From NCBI GenBank assembly GCA_902560015.1, contig CACEKA010000010.1, positions 1 to 39,432 on the forward strand: a stretch of 39,432 nucleotides of DNA. Direction: 5' to 3'. Below, piece by piece: positions 8,366 to 16,640 of the stretch. The notes under the pieces are model-generated. The model ran no database searches. It had not been told where the DNA came from and saw only the letters and a program-made list of their open reading frames with translations. The position numbers and the translations under genes are program-made. This DNA is from an uncultured Pelagibacteraceae bacterium (GTDB lineage: Bacteria > Pseudomonadota > Alphaproteobacteria > Pelagibacterales > Pelagibacteraceae). The number at the start of each line of letters is the position of its first letter. Positions within the stretch are counted from its first letter, which is position 1.

Positions 8366-10236
8366 TAAGCTATATGCTTAATAGACTTTCTTTTAACGTG
8401 TGACAACAAAATATATACAGCAGCTGGAGTAATTCCATCAATTCTCAGTGCTTGACCCATTGTTTTGGGTTTTATTTCCTTAAATTTTGCTTTTACCTCA
8501 TTTGACAATCCTGAAAGGCTATCATAATTGATTTTATCAGGTATTATAAGGTTTTCATCTCTTTTAAAGGCTAAAATATCAGCTTTTTGCTTCTTCAAAT
8601 AACCTCTATAATGAGCATTAATTTCAACTTGTTCATCTATTTCGTTGCTAAAAAAAGGTATATCGTTCCATATTTCTCTAATTTTATTCATATCAACTCC
8701 TTTTTGAGTTAATATTTCATTAGAAGATCTTAAAACACCGTCTTTTGCTATTTTTATGCCAAATTCATCAGCTTTGTTTGGTGATATTGTTGATTGGCCC
8801 ATTTTTACATTAATTTGTTTAATTTTATCAAATTTATCAAGATAAATAATCTTTCTTGCATCACTAATTAATCCAATTTCTATTCCTTTTGTAGTTAATC
8901 TTTGATCTGCATTATCGGATCTTAGACTTAATCTATATTCAGCTCTTGATGTGAACATTCTATATGGTTCAGCCACACCTTTGGTCACTAAATCATCAAT
9001 CATTACTCCAATATAAGCATCAGATCTATCGAGAATAAAAGGTTCTGATTTTTTAAAAGATAGAGCAGCATTTATCCCAGCTATTAGACCCTGAGCTGCC
9101 GCTTCCTCATAACCTGTCGTTCCATTAATCTGACCTGCAAGGTAAAGATTACTAATCTTCTTAGTTTCAAGTGTTAAAAACAGCTCCCTTGGATCTATAT
9201 AGTCATATTCTATAGCATATCCTGGTCTTATAATAGATACATTCTCTAAACCACTGATATTATTACATATTTCTTGCTGTATATTAGCTGGAAGTGATGT
9301 AGAAATGCCATTTGGGTAAATTGTATGGTCATTTAACCCTTCAGGCTCTAAAAATATCTGATGCCGACCCTTATCAGCAAATTTTACTATCTTGTCTTCA
9401 ATAGATGGGCAGTATCTAGGTCCAACGCCTTGTATGCTACCAGAGTACATAGCACTCTTAGATAAATTTTTTTCAATAATTTTATGAACCTTATCGTTAG
9501 TATAAGTCATACGACATGAAACTTGTTTGTTAATATTTTTTTTAGTTAAGAAAGAAAAAAAATAAGGATCTTCATCTGCAAACTGTTCTTCTAAATTTTC
9601 ATAATTAATTGTTCTTGAGTCAAGTCGGGGAGGAGTTCCTGTTTTTAATCTTCCTATTTTAAAATTGTATTTTTCTAATTGTTCACTTAATCCTGTTGAA
9701 GGTTTCTCATCATACCTTCCTGCAGGTGTTCTTTCATCGCCTATATGTATCAAACCATTTAAAAAAGTGCCCGTTGTTAGTATTAGCTTTGAACATAAAA
9801 CTTTTTTACCTTCTTTAGTTATAAAGCCAGTTATTGTATTTTTATCAAAAATAAATTTTATTACAGGATCTGTAAAAATGCTTAAATTACAGTAGTTTAC
9901 AAGTTTTTCTTGCATATATTTACGATATAATGATCTATCAGATTGAGTTCGCGGTCCTCTTACTGCTGGGCCTCTACTTCTATTTAATAATCTAAATTGT
10001 ATACCCGATTTATCTGCAACCTCTCCCATAACACCATCAAGGGCATCTATCTCTCGTACTAAATGTCCTTTACCCAAACCACCAATTGCTGGGTTACAAG
10101 ACATCTCTCCAATAGTTTCTTTCTTATGAGTGAATAGGGCAGTGTTAACTCCTAGTCGTGCAGAAGCTGCTGCAGCCTCACAACCAGCATGTCCACCACC
10201 TATTACTACAACATCGAAAGATAAATCATTTTTCAT
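8365..10236 (-). CDS. mnmG: tRNA uridine-34 cmnm5 modification enzyme MnmG (GidA)
   Basis: A 623-residue FAD protein, full length for the family. With MnmE it installs the carboxymethylaminomethyl group on wobble U34 of certain tRNAs. The FAD-binding [10 protein letters not shown] is at residues 13-22. Other family landmarks are [24 protein letters not shown], the [15 protein letters not shown] stretch, and the [14 protein letters not shown] and [17 protein letters not shown] blocks. The C-terminal helical domain ends with the tRNA/MnmE-binding region ([13 protein letters not shown]). Its partner mnmE lies 117 bp upstream on the same strand. A TATAAT sits 21 nt before the ATG, so it may also have its own promoter. 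Confidence 0.98.
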   Translation of the reverse strand: MKNDLSFDVVVIGGGHAGCEAAAASARLGVNTALFTHKKETIGEMSCNPAIGGLGKGHLVREIDALDGVMGEVADKSGIQFRLLNRSRGPAVRGPRTQSDRSLYRKYMQEKLVNYCNLSIFTDPVIKFIFDKNTITGFITKEGKKVLCSKLILTTGTFLNGLIHIGDERTPAGRYDEKPSTGLSEQLEKYNFKIGRLKTGTPPRLDSRTINYENLEEQFADEDPYFFSFLTKKNINKQVSCRMTYTNDKVHKIIEKNLSKSAMYSGSIQGVGPRYCPSIEDKIVKFADKGRHQIFLEPEGLNDHTIYPNGISTSLPANIQQEICNNISGLENVSIIRPGYAIEYDYIDPRELFLTLETKKISNLYLAGQINGTTGYEEAAAQGLIAGINAALSFKKSEPFILDRSDAYIGVMIDDLVTKGVAEPYRMFTSRAEYRLSLRSDNADQRLTTKGIEIGLISDARKIIYLDKFDKIKQINVKMGQSTISPNKADEFGIKIAKDGVLRSSNEILTQKGVDMNKIREIWNDIPFFSNEIDEQVEINAHYRGYLKKQKADILAFKRDENLIIPDKINYDSLSGLSNEVKAKFKEIKPKTMGQALRIDGITPAAVYILLSHVKRKSIKHIA

Positions 10237-10257
10237 GAGCTAAATTTATAACTGATT

Positions 10258-10263
10258 ATTATA
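10258..10263 (-). promoter_or_regulatory. Possible -10 element for mnmG-rsmG-parAB
   Basis: A perfect TATAAT on the minus strand lies 21 nt before the mnmG ATG, in the 117-bp spacer after mnmE. No convincing -35 box sits at the usual distance. The same spacer holds the inverted repeat TGCTTA-AA-TAAGCA (10285-10298) of unknown meaning. Confidence 0.35.
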
Positions 10264-10353
10264 TTTACAAGGTGAGTATATTTTTGCTTAAATAAGCATT
10301 AACTATCAACAATTTTAAGAAAAAAGGGGTAAAAATATAAGGAAAATAGACTA

Positions 10354-11685
10354 TTATTTACCTATACAAAAATCGTTGAAAATACTGCCTAATATCTCCT
10401 CAACATCAACTTTTCCAACAATCATACCAAGATGTCTAGTAGCTAACCTTAAATCTTCTGCAGCTTTATCAAAATCCTCAACTTCATTTTTTTTATTAAA
10501 ATTTTTAAGATGTTCTAAGCATTGTTCAAGATGTTGTCTGTGTCGTTCTCTGGTAATTAAAATATCATCACTTGCTATAAATTTATTTTTTAAATTATTT
10601 TTTATTTTTAAAATTAATTCATCTACGTTTAAATTTTCTTTAATTGAAATCAATACATGATTTAATTTTTTAATCTCTGGATCAATATCTCCCTTCAAAA
10701 GATCTGATTTATTTATTACTAAAATTGCATTTTGATCTAATAAACCCTTCAAAACATCAGTAAAATCAAGGTTTTTGGCATCAACAACTACCAACTTTAA
10801 ATCGGCTTCCTCTGCTCTAATTAGAGATAACTTAATACCTTTCTTTTCGATTTCATTTTTAGACTCTCTTATACCAGCAGTATCAGAAACAATTACTGGG
10901 AAACCATCTATGTTAAGATGTGTTTCAATTACATCTCTTGTTGTTCCTGCAATCTCTGAAACAATTGCAACATCTCTATTAGATAGATGATTTAGTAAAC
11001 TAGATTTACCTGCATTTGTAGGTCCAAGAATTGCAATTTTAAAACCTTCTCTGATTCTTTCTCCAACTTTTTGATCATCTAAAATTTTTTCAATATTTTT
11101 AAAAACATCATCTGAACTTTTTTTAATTTCTTTCAAAATATCATTTGGTAAATCTTCATCTGGAAAATCTATTTTTGCTTCAACATGAGATAAAATTTTC
11201 AAAAGTTTTTTCCTTAAAGAATTAAATTGATCTGCAGATTTTCCATTCATGATTTTAATTGCTTGTTGTCTTTGAATTTCAGTTTCAGAAGAAATTAAAT
11301 CTGCAATGCTCTCGGCTTGAAGTAAATTTATTTTTCCATTTTGAAATGCAAGCTTAGTGAACTCACCTGGTTCCGCTAATCTACAATTTTCGATTTCAGA
11401 GATAGAGGAGTGCAGAGCATCAATTACTGCCTTGCTTCCATGTACCTGTATTTCAGCCATATCTTCACCTGTGTAGCTGTCCGGCCCAGGAAACCATAAA
11501 ATAATGCCTTCATCAATAAGCTCGGAAGTATTGATTTTATTGATCTTTCTAAGCATTGCCACCCTTGGAATTGGTAATTCTTTTTTGGTTAGCAATTTAA
11601 TGACTTTTTTAGTTTCAGGACCAGAAACTCTAATAATAGCTACACCTGAAATACCCGGTCCTGAAGAAAGTGCAAAGATTGTCAT
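10354..11685 (-). CDS. mnmE: tRNA modification GTPase MnmE (TrmE)
   Basis: The 443-residue partner of MnmG. I choose the ATG at 11685 over the TTG just before it. The N-terminal formyl-THF-binding domain opens FALSSGPGISGVAIIRVSG and includes DSYTGEDMAEIQVHG. The G domain inserted in the helical domain has P-loop GPTNAGKSS (about 221-229), SDTAGIRE (G3) and NKSD (G4). The C-terminus is CIGK, the invariant C-(I/L/V)-G-K of MnmE that contributes the essential cysteine. It is divergent from a sulfotransferase gene across a 49-bp spacer. Confidence 0.98.
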   Translation of the reverse strand: MTIFALSSGPGISGVAIIRVSGPETKKVIKLLTKKELPIPRVAMLRKINKINTSELIDEGIILWFPGPDSYTGEDMAEIQVHGSKAVIDALHSSISEIENCRLAEPGEFTKLAFQNGKINLLQAESIADLISSETEIQRQQAIKIMNGKSADQFNSLRKKLLKILSHVEAKIDFPDEDLPNDILKEIKKSSDDVFKNIEKILDDQKVGERIREGFKIAILGPTNAGKSSLLNHLSNRDVAIVSEIAGTTRDVIETHLNIDGFPVIVSDTAGIRESKNEIEKKGIKLSLIRAEEADLKLVVVDAKNLDFTDVLKGLLDQNAILVINKSDLLKGDIDPEIKKLNHVLISIKENLNVDELILKIKNNLKNKFIASDDILITRERHRQHLEQCLEHLKNFNKKNEVEDFDKAAEDLRLATRHLGMIVGKVDVEEILGSIFNDFCIGK

Positions 11686-11693
11686 CAATAATT

Positions 11694-11699
11694 ATTATA
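11694..11699 (-). promoter_or_regulatory. -10 element for mnmE (near-leaderless)
   Basis: A perfect TATAAT on the minus strand lies 8 nt before the mnmE ATG at 11685, so transcription would begin almost at the start codon. No good -35 box is visible 16-18 bp upstream. Confidence 0.4.
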
Positions 11700-11720
11700 G
11701 CTTTCTATAAAAGTAAATTA

Positions 11721-11726
11721 TATAAA
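11721..11726 (+). promoter_or_regulatory. Possible -10 element for the sulfotransferase at 11735
   Basis: TATAAA lies 8 nt before the ATG at 11735. It would form a divergent promoter pair with the mnmE -10. It is weak evidence in a 49-bp AT-rich spacer. Confidence 0.28.
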
Positions 11727-11734
11727 TTTTTCTC

Positions 11735-12565
11735 ATGATAATTTGGTTGGCATCCTATCCTAAAAGTGGAAATACTTGGATAAGATTATTTTTAGATAGC
11801 TTATTATCATCAAAAGAATTTAATATTAATAAAAACTATATAGCTCAATTTCCATTAAGAAAACATTTTGAGGGTATTGCTAAAAATATTAACGATCAAA
11901 GTGAATTTGCAAAAAATTGCATAAATGCACAGTTAAAATTAAATTTAGATAACAAAATTAAGATATTAAAAACGCATAATGCACAATGGAATTTCGGTAA
12001 TGGAGAATATTCTTTTACTGATGAAAATAATACTCTTGGAGTAATTCACATTGTCAGAGATCCAAGAAGTATAGTTACTTCTATCTTTAACTATTTTCAT
12101 AAAGATAGTTATGAAAGTGCTATTGAATTTATGACAACAGACAAAGTTTTGGGTGGAGGTGATGATGAATCTGGTTTACCGACGATAGTTGGCTCATGGG
12201 TTAATCATTATAAATCATGGAAAAAATTTAAAAAAAATTACTTATTAATTAAATATGAAGATCTTCTAAAAAATTCAGAAGAGGAATTTTTTAAAATTAC
12301 AAACTTTTTAAATACTGTTGCAAATTATAATTTTAATAACGAAAAAATTATCAGTTCTATTAAGAATTGTGAATTTAATAACTTATCTAGTCAAGAAGAT
12401 ACTTATGGTTTTGACGGAAACTCTGAAACAAACAAACAAAAAAATCAAAAATTTTTTCATCTTGGTCCCAAAAATAAATGGCAGGATATTTTAACCGATG
12501 AAGTTAGAAATAAAGTTGAGCTTTTGTTTGAAAATGAGATGAAGGAAATTGGGTATTTAAAATAA
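11735..12565 (+). CDS. PAPS-dependent sulfotransferase-like protein
   Basis: A 276-residue protein. The 5'-phosphosulfate-binding loop SYPKSGNTW is at residues 7-15 and the 3'-phosphate-binding segment VRDPRSIVTS begins with Arg108. The C-terminal FFHLGPKNKWQDIL resembles the FxRxGxxGDWK region of the sulfotransferase family. Such enzymes move a sulfuryl group from PAPS to a hydroxyl or amine acceptor; the acceptor here is unknown. It is a clear paralogue of the protein at 34496-35350 (same opening, same VRDPR segment, same FFxLGPxNxW ending). It sits alone between mnmE and rho, so it looks like an insertion into the conserved origin-region order. Confidence 0.85.
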   Translation: MIIWLASYPKSGNTWIRLFLDSLLSSKEFNINKNYIAQFPLRKHFEGIAKNINDQSEFAKNCINAQLKLNLDNKIKILKTHNAQWNFGNGEYSFTDENNTLGVIHIVRDPRSIVTSIFNYFHKDSYESAIEFMTTDKVLGGGDDESGLPTIVGSWVNHYKSWKKFKKNYLLIKYEDLLKNSEEEFFKITNFLNTVANYNFNNEKIISSIKNCEFNNLSSQEDTYGFDGNSETNKQKNQKFFHLGPKNKWQDILTDEVRNKVELLFENEMKEIGYLK

Positions 12566-12572
12566 ATCCTTT

Positions 12573-13841
12573 TTAAGCGGGTTTATTCATTGAGTTGAAA
12601 AACTCTGAGTTATTTTTAGTATCTTTTAATTTTGAATTAATAAATTCAATCGCATCCATTGTTCCCATTGGAGCAATTATTCTTCTTAAAACATTCATTT
12701 TTTGAAGATCATTTTTATCAAACAGTAGCTCTTCTCTTCTTGTTCCTGATTTTGTTATATCTATTGCTGGATAAATTCTTTTATCAGCAATTTTTCTATC
12801 CAGAACTGTTTCGCTATTACCTGTTCCTTTAAATTCTTCAAATATAACTTCATCCATTCTACTACCAGTATCAATTAAAGCAGTTGAGATGATTGTTAAA
12901 GATCCGCCTTCTTCAATATTTCTTGCCGCACCAAAAAACCTTTTTGGTCTTTGAAGTGCGTTTGCATCTACACCACCAGTTAAAACTTTACCTGAACTTG
13001 GTATCACAGCATTATAAGCTCTACCCAATCTTGTTATTGAATCTAATAATATAACCACATCTTTTTTATGTTCCGTAAGTCTCTTTGCTTTTTCAATTAC
13101 CATCTCAGCAACAGCAACGTGTCTTTGGGCTGGTTCGTCAAAAGTAGAACTGATAACTTCTCCTTTTACTGTTCTTTGCATATCTGTAACCTCTTCTGGT
13201 CTCTCATCAATTAATAAAACCATTAAATAACTTTCTGGATAATTTTTTGCTATTGAGTTTGCGATACTCTGAAGTATCATTGTTTTACCAGCTTTTGGTG
13301 GTGAAATAATTATTGATCTTTGTCCTTTACCAATAGGGCTCACAAGGTCAATTAATCTTGGGGTTAAATCTGGTTTTTTTTCTACTTTCGTTGTCTCAAC
13401 CTCCATGACCATTTGTTGGTCTGGATAAAGAGGTGTTAAATTGTCAAACGCAATTTTATGTCGTGCTTTTTCTGGTTCTTCAAAATTAATTTTACTAACT
13501 TGAAGTAAAGCAAAATATCTCTCGCCTTCTTTAGGTGCTCTAACGGGTCCTTCAACAGTATCACCTGTTCTTAGCCCAAACTTTCTGATTTGACTTGGGC
13601 TAACATAAATATCATCAGGCCCAGGTAAATAATTAGACTCCATAGCTCTCAAGAAACCAAATCCGTCTTGCAGCAGCTGCAAAACACCTGCTCCAGTTAT
13701 TTCTTCTTTCTCAGCAACTTTTTTTAAAATTGCAAAAAGAATTTCTTGTTTTCTCAATGTGCTAGCATTTTCAATGTCAAGCTCTTCAGCTTGGGTAATA
13801 AGTTGTTCAGATGATTTTAATTTTAACTCTTGGATATTCAT
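12573..13841 (-). CDS. rho: Transcription termination factor Rho
   Basis: A 422-residue RNA-dependent ATPase/translocase. In order it has the N-terminal helical subdomain, the RNA-binding cold-shock-like fold with DGFGFLR (59-65) and [18 protein letters not shown], the P-loop PPKAGKT (181-187), [14 protein letters not shown] (Walker B/Q-loop region) and the R-loop [13 protein letters not shown]. Length is normal for Rho. With so few hairpin terminators in the window, Rho probably does most termination. It has its own promoter between hemJ and rho, while also lying downstream of hemE-hemH-hemJ. Confidence 0.98.
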   Translation of the reverse strand: MNIQELKLKSSEQLITQAEELDIENASTLRKQEILFAILKKVAEKEEITGAGVLQLLQDGFGFLRAMESNYLPGPDDIYVSPSQIRKFGLRTGDTVEGPVRAPKEGERYFALLQVSKINFEEPEKARHKIAFDNLTPLYPDQQMVMEVETTKVEKKPDLTPRLIDLVSPIGKGQRSIIISPPKAGKTMILQSIANSIAKNYPESYLMVLLIDERPEEVTDMQRTVKGEVISSTFDEPAQRHVAVAEMVIEKAKRLTEHKKDVVILLDSITRLGRAYNAVIPSSGKVLTGGVDANALQRPKRFFGAARNIEEGGSLTIISTALIDTGSRMDEVIFEEFKGTGNSETVLDRKIADKRIYPAIDITKSGTRREELLFDKNDLQKMNVLRRIIAPMGTMDAIEFINSKLKDTKNNSEFFNSMNKPA

Positions 13842-13875
13842 GATTAAATTTTGTAAGGACTAAATAGATAGTATC

Positions 13876-13903
13876 AATATATATACTCGAGTATTTATTT
13901 CAA
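13876..13903 (-). promoter_or_regulatory. rho promoter spanning a 12-bp palindrome
   Basis: On the minus strand, TTGAAA (13903-13898), a 16-bp spacer and TATATT (13881-13876) give a start about 28 nt before the rho ATG. Inside the spacer is a perfect 12-bp palindrome ATACTCGAGTAT (13883-13894), placed like an operator. The -35 box ends 3 bp from the hemJ stop. Confidence 0.5.
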
Positions 13904-13905
13904 CC

Positions 13906-14340
13906 CTAGATTGGCTTAAAAATAACAAGAAATACAACAATAATAAGGAAAACTGTGGGTACTTCATTAATAATTCTGAAATATTTTGCTGATTTTTGAT
14001 TAGTATTATTTTTTAAAGATTGAAGGCATTTTCCAAGATAATCATTATAAACAGACAATAAGATAACTAAGACTATTTTTATTTGAATCCATAATTGTGA
14101 AAAAATTTCAATTCCATTTAAATAAATTAGGATTAAACCAAATATCCAGGTGAAAATCATTGCTGGACGCATAATATAAAAGAAAAGTCTTTTTTCCATT
14201 ATTTCAAAAACATCTGTAACTTGTTTTTTTTCTTTATTCTCAACATGATAAACAAAAATTCTTGGTAAATACAATAGACCCGCCATCCAAGAAACAACCG
14301 CTATCAAGTGTAAACTTTTAAATAATAAATAGCTATTCAT
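13906..14340 (-). CDS. hemJ: Protoporphyrinogen IX oxidase HemJ-type membrane protein
   Basis: A 144-residue membrane protein with about four hydrophobic helices. The opening YLLFKSLHLIAVVSWMAG with His11, then LPRIFVYH and later MRPAMIFTWIFG, matches the HemJ (UPF0093) family. HemJ oxidises protoporphyrinogen IX to protoporphyrin IX in the inner membrane, the step just before iron insertion. Its start overlaps the end of hemH by 8 bp, and the order hemE-hemH-hemJ supports the assignment. The related CopD family is the main alternative, but the context argues for HemJ. Confidence 0.9.
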   Translation of the reverse strand: MNSYLLFKSLHLIAVVSWMAGLLYLPRIFVYHVENKEKKQVTDVFEIMEKRLFFYIMRPAMIFTWIFGLILIYLNGIEIFSQLWIQIKIVLVILLSVYNDYLGKCLQSLKNNTNQKSAKYFRIINEVPTVFLIIVVFLVIFKPI

Positions 14341-15367
14341 AACTTAAACATGGGCATTTAATAAATTGATTAGGGCATTTTATTTTTGGAGGGAAAAGCT
14401 TTCCGTTAAAATTATAATCTTGTTTTTTAATAATTAAATCAGACATTGCTTTTATAAAATTCTCATTAGTACCTAAAGCAGAAACTCTTGTATAATTTTT
14501 ACATCCATTTTTATGTGCTATTTCTTTGTATTCTATATCTAATTCTACTAATGTTTCGGAGTGTTCCGAAACAAAGGCAATCGGCACTATAACAATGTGT
14601 TTGCCTAGTTTTGAATTTTCTATAATTATTTCTTCTGTTGATGGACCAATCCATTTTAAAGGACCAACTCGACTTTGATAACTTAATATCCAGTCCAAAT
14701 TTTTTATATTAAGAGCCTCAACAACTTTATTTACTGTTTGTTCTACTTGCCATTGATAAGGATCACCTTTTTTAATATTTTTTTCTGGCAAACCGTGAGC
14801 GGAAAAAATTAATTTTAAGTTTTCTAAATTTTCTATTTTTTTAATTATTTCAATTTTGTGAGCTAAAATAAAATTTTTGTCCATTGGGTAACAACAAATA
14901 GTACTTGTTTTTGTTTTAAAATTATTTTTTTTACAAATATCTTTCCACTCTTTTATAGATGAACCTGACGTAGCAGCAGAATATTGAGGATACAGGGGCA
15001 TTAATATAACTTCATCAGGATTAAAATCTTGAACTTGTTTTATTACCTCTTCTGCTCTTGGATGCCAACATCTCATAACAATAAAAGACTTGTATTCTGA
15101 AGAATCGTCATCATTATTAAGTTTTAACTCAAGGGCTTTTGACTGCTCTTCTGTTAATTTTAAAATTGGTGAAGATCCACCAAGTTCTTGGTATATTTTT
15201 TTAGCTGTTGGCGCTCTTCTATTTGAAATTAATTTAGCTAAAGGAAATCTAAAAAAACTTGGTAAATTTAATATTGCTGGATCGTTAAAAAGATTAAATA
15301 AGAAGGGTTCAACACTATCTAATTTATCCGGTCCTCCTAAATTAAAAAGAATTATTGCTTTTTTCAT
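14333..15367 (-). CDS. hemH: Ferrochelatase, probably of the [2Fe-2S] class
   Basis: A 344-residue enzyme inserting Fe2+ into protoporphyrin IX. It has NLGGPD near the start, YPQYSAATSGSS (125-137), the catalytic-His segment FSAHGLPEKNIKKGDPY, and the later VPIAFVSEHSETLVELD block. Cysteines at 158, 331, 338 and 340, the last three spaced C-x6-C-x-C (CPNQFIKCPC), match from memory the four ligands of the [2Fe-2S] ferrochelatases known from Caulobacter and Mycobacterium. The start codon shares one base with the hemE stop (TAATG), so it is coupled to hemE. Confidence 0.97.
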   Translation of the reverse strand: MKKAIILFNLGGPDKLDSVEPFLFNLFNDPAILNLPSFFRFPLAKLISNRRAPTAKKIYQELGGSSPILKLTEEQSKALELKLNNDDDSSEYKSFIVMRCWHPRAEEVIKQVQDFNPDEVILMPLYPQYSAATSGSSIKEWKDICKKNNFKTKTSTICCYPMDKNFILAHKIEIIKKIENLENLKLIFSAHGLPEKNIKKGDPYQWQVEQTVNKVVEALNIKNLDWILSYQSRVGPLKWIGPSTEEIIIENSKLGKHIVIVPIAFVSEHSETLVELDIEYKEIAHKNGCKNYTRVSALGTNENFIKAMSDLIIKKQDYNFNGKLFPPKIKCPNQFIKCPCLSYE

Positions 15368-16368
15368 TAATAGTTTTTTACTGTATCAACCAGGTATTCA
15401 ACCATATCTGGGTTGGTTTCAGGTAGAACTCCATGTCCTAAATTGAAAATATAGGGATGATCATTAAAAATTTCTAAATATTTAAGTGCCTCTTTTTTAA
15501 GAGTTTCTTTATCTGTAAGCAATATTTTTGGATCAAGTCCACCTTGAATTGGAATTCTTATATCATTTAATATTTTTTTTGGATCTATATTATAATCAAT
15601 ACTAACTGCATCTGGTTTTACAATTTCACAATATTCTTTATAATTTTTAATTTCTCTCGGAAAACAAATAACAGGTACATTTAAAGTTTTAACATAATTA
15701 ACCAAGCTAAGAGTAGGTGTATAAATATAATTTGGTAAATCCTTTTCTTCTAATAAACCTGCCCAACTATCAAAAATTTGTATTACGTTTGCACCATTAT
15801 TAATTTGGTTTTTAATGTGTAATTTTAAAAATTTTTCTAAAATTAATAAAATTCTATTAATTAAAAAATCATCTTTAAAAAAATTTTCTTTTAGATTTTT
15901 TTTAGGTGACTGTTGATTAATCATATAAACTAATAAAGTCCATGGAGCACCAACAAATCCTATTGTGTTTTTTCCTTTAGTAAGATTATTTGCGCTTACC
16001 TTATTAATTGCTTTATAAACTGGATAGAGATTTTTAGTAAAATCTATTTCATCTAATTTTGACATTTCGCTTATATTGATATTACCAAGCATAGGTCCAA
16101 AATTTTTTTTAAATTCTACTTTTTGATTAAGACCATAAGGCAGCATTAATATATCAGAAAATATTATTGCAGCGTCTAAATTAAATCTTTTAAGAGGTTG
16201 TAAAGTTATCTCAGATGATAAATTTTCATTTAAACATAAATTTATAAAATCTGGATTTAGTTTTCTTATTTCTCTAAATTCAGGTAAATATCTTCCTGCT
16301 TGCCTCATTATCCAAATTGGATTTATTTTTGTATCTTTATTAATTATTACTTGGTGAAGAGGGGTCAT
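15367..16368 (-). CDS. hemE: Uroporphyrinogen decarboxylase
   Basis: A 333-residue cytoplasmic enzyme converting uroporphyrinogen III to coproporphyrinogen III. It has IWIMRQAGRYLPEFRE (the arginine-rich substrate-binding signature, about residues 18-33), IFSDILMLP, VGAPWTLLVYM, IQIFDSWAG, the IPIQGGLDP block and FNLGHGVLPET near the C-terminus. It is the first gene of hemE-hemH-hemJ, transcribed away from the proposed oriC. A near-consensus promoter lies 18 nt upstream (TTCACA-N17-TATAAT). Confidence 0.97.
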   Translation of the reverse strand: MTPLHQVIINKDTKINPIWIMRQAGRYLPEFREIRKLNPDFINLCLNENLSSEITLQPLKRFNLDAAIIFSDILMLPYGLNQKVEFKKNFGPMLGNINISEMSKLDEIDFTKNLYPVYKAINKVSANNLTKGKNTIGFVGAPWTLLVYMINQQSPKKNLKENFFKDDFLINRILLILEKFLKLHIKNQINNGANVIQIFDSWAGLLEEKDLPNYIYTPTLSLVNYVKTLNVPVICFPREIKNYKEYCEIVKPDAVSIDYNIDPKKILNDIRIPIQGGLDPKILLTDKETLKKEALKYLEIFNDHPYIFNLGHGVLPETNPDMVEYLVDTVKNY

Positions 16369-16386
16369 ATTAAAATAGTATATTTA

Positions 16387-16415
16387 ATTATAGTATTAGT
16401 ATTATGTACTGTGAA
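16387..16415 (-). promoter_or_regulatory. hemE-hemH-hemJ promoter inside oriC
   Basis: On the minus strand TTCACA (16415-16410), an exact 17-bp spacer and a perfect TATAAT (16392-16387) match 11 of 12 consensus bases. The ATG is 18 nt past the -10. It is the best sigma70-type promoter I found in the window. Confidence 0.65.
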
Positions 16416-16418
16416 TAT
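16410..16418 (-). promoter_or_regulatory. DnaA-like box over the hemE -35 element
   Basis: On the minus strand the 9-mer is ATATTCACA, one mismatch from the DnaA-box consensus TT(A/T)TNCACA. It fully covers the TTCACA -35 hexamer, so DnaA bound here would compete with RNA polymerase. Confidence 0.4.
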
Positions 16419-16431
16419 TGATGATAAGTTT

Positions 16432-16632
16432 TTATTAACATTTTATTAACAACTTAATAACATTTATAATTGAATTAAATTGTTTAAATTGAAGCTTTTT
16501 AAAATTTTATTAAATATATTGTATAATTTTATTCATATGTTTGTTAATGTTAATAAAACCCTTATTTTACAACAATAATAAACCAATATTTAAATTGAGT
16601 AATTTTATTAAAATAATACATATTTATTAACA
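16432..16632. repeat. Four TTATTAACA 9-mers in oriC
   Basis: Exact copies lie at 16432-16440 (+), 16443-16451 (+), 16548-16556 (-) and 16624-16632 (+). Variants TTAATAACA (16454-16462, +) and ACATTAACA (16542-16550, -) sit next to exact copies. The 9-mer differs from TTATCCACA only at positions 5 and 6. The first two are spaced 11 bp apart, about one helical turn, as in cooperative DnaA arrays. DnaA binding is inference. Confidence 0.6.
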
Positions 16633-16640
16633 ATTTATTC

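Larger units (their letters stand above)
16369..16640. other. oriC: Predicted chromosomal replication origin (oriC)
   Basis: This is the largest non-coding spacer in the window (272 bp) and extremely AT-rich. It lies between hemE and the DUF299 gene, the place of oriC in Caulobacter crescentus and, by comparative work, Rickettsia. Genes run away from it on both sides: hemE to parB (except one sulfotransferase) leftwards, and ppsR to dnaQ rightwards. It contains four exact TTATTAACA 9-mers, a near-consensus DnaA box overlapping the hemE -35, and a long A/T-only-like stretch at about 16460-16540 suitable for unwinding. parS is about 8 kb away. Canonical TTATCCACA boxes are absent. Confidence 0.85.

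Noticed and set aside
10285..10298. Inverted repeat TGCTTA-AA-TAAGCA after mnmE as a terminator
   Set aside because: Only 6 bp with an implausibly tight 2-nt loop, AT-rich, and not followed by a T-run on the minus strand; not a convincing terminator.
16454..16500. CtrA-type TTAA-N7-TTAA sites in oriC
   Set aside because: TTAA is so frequent in this sequence that such spaced pairs occur by chance; there is no independent support.
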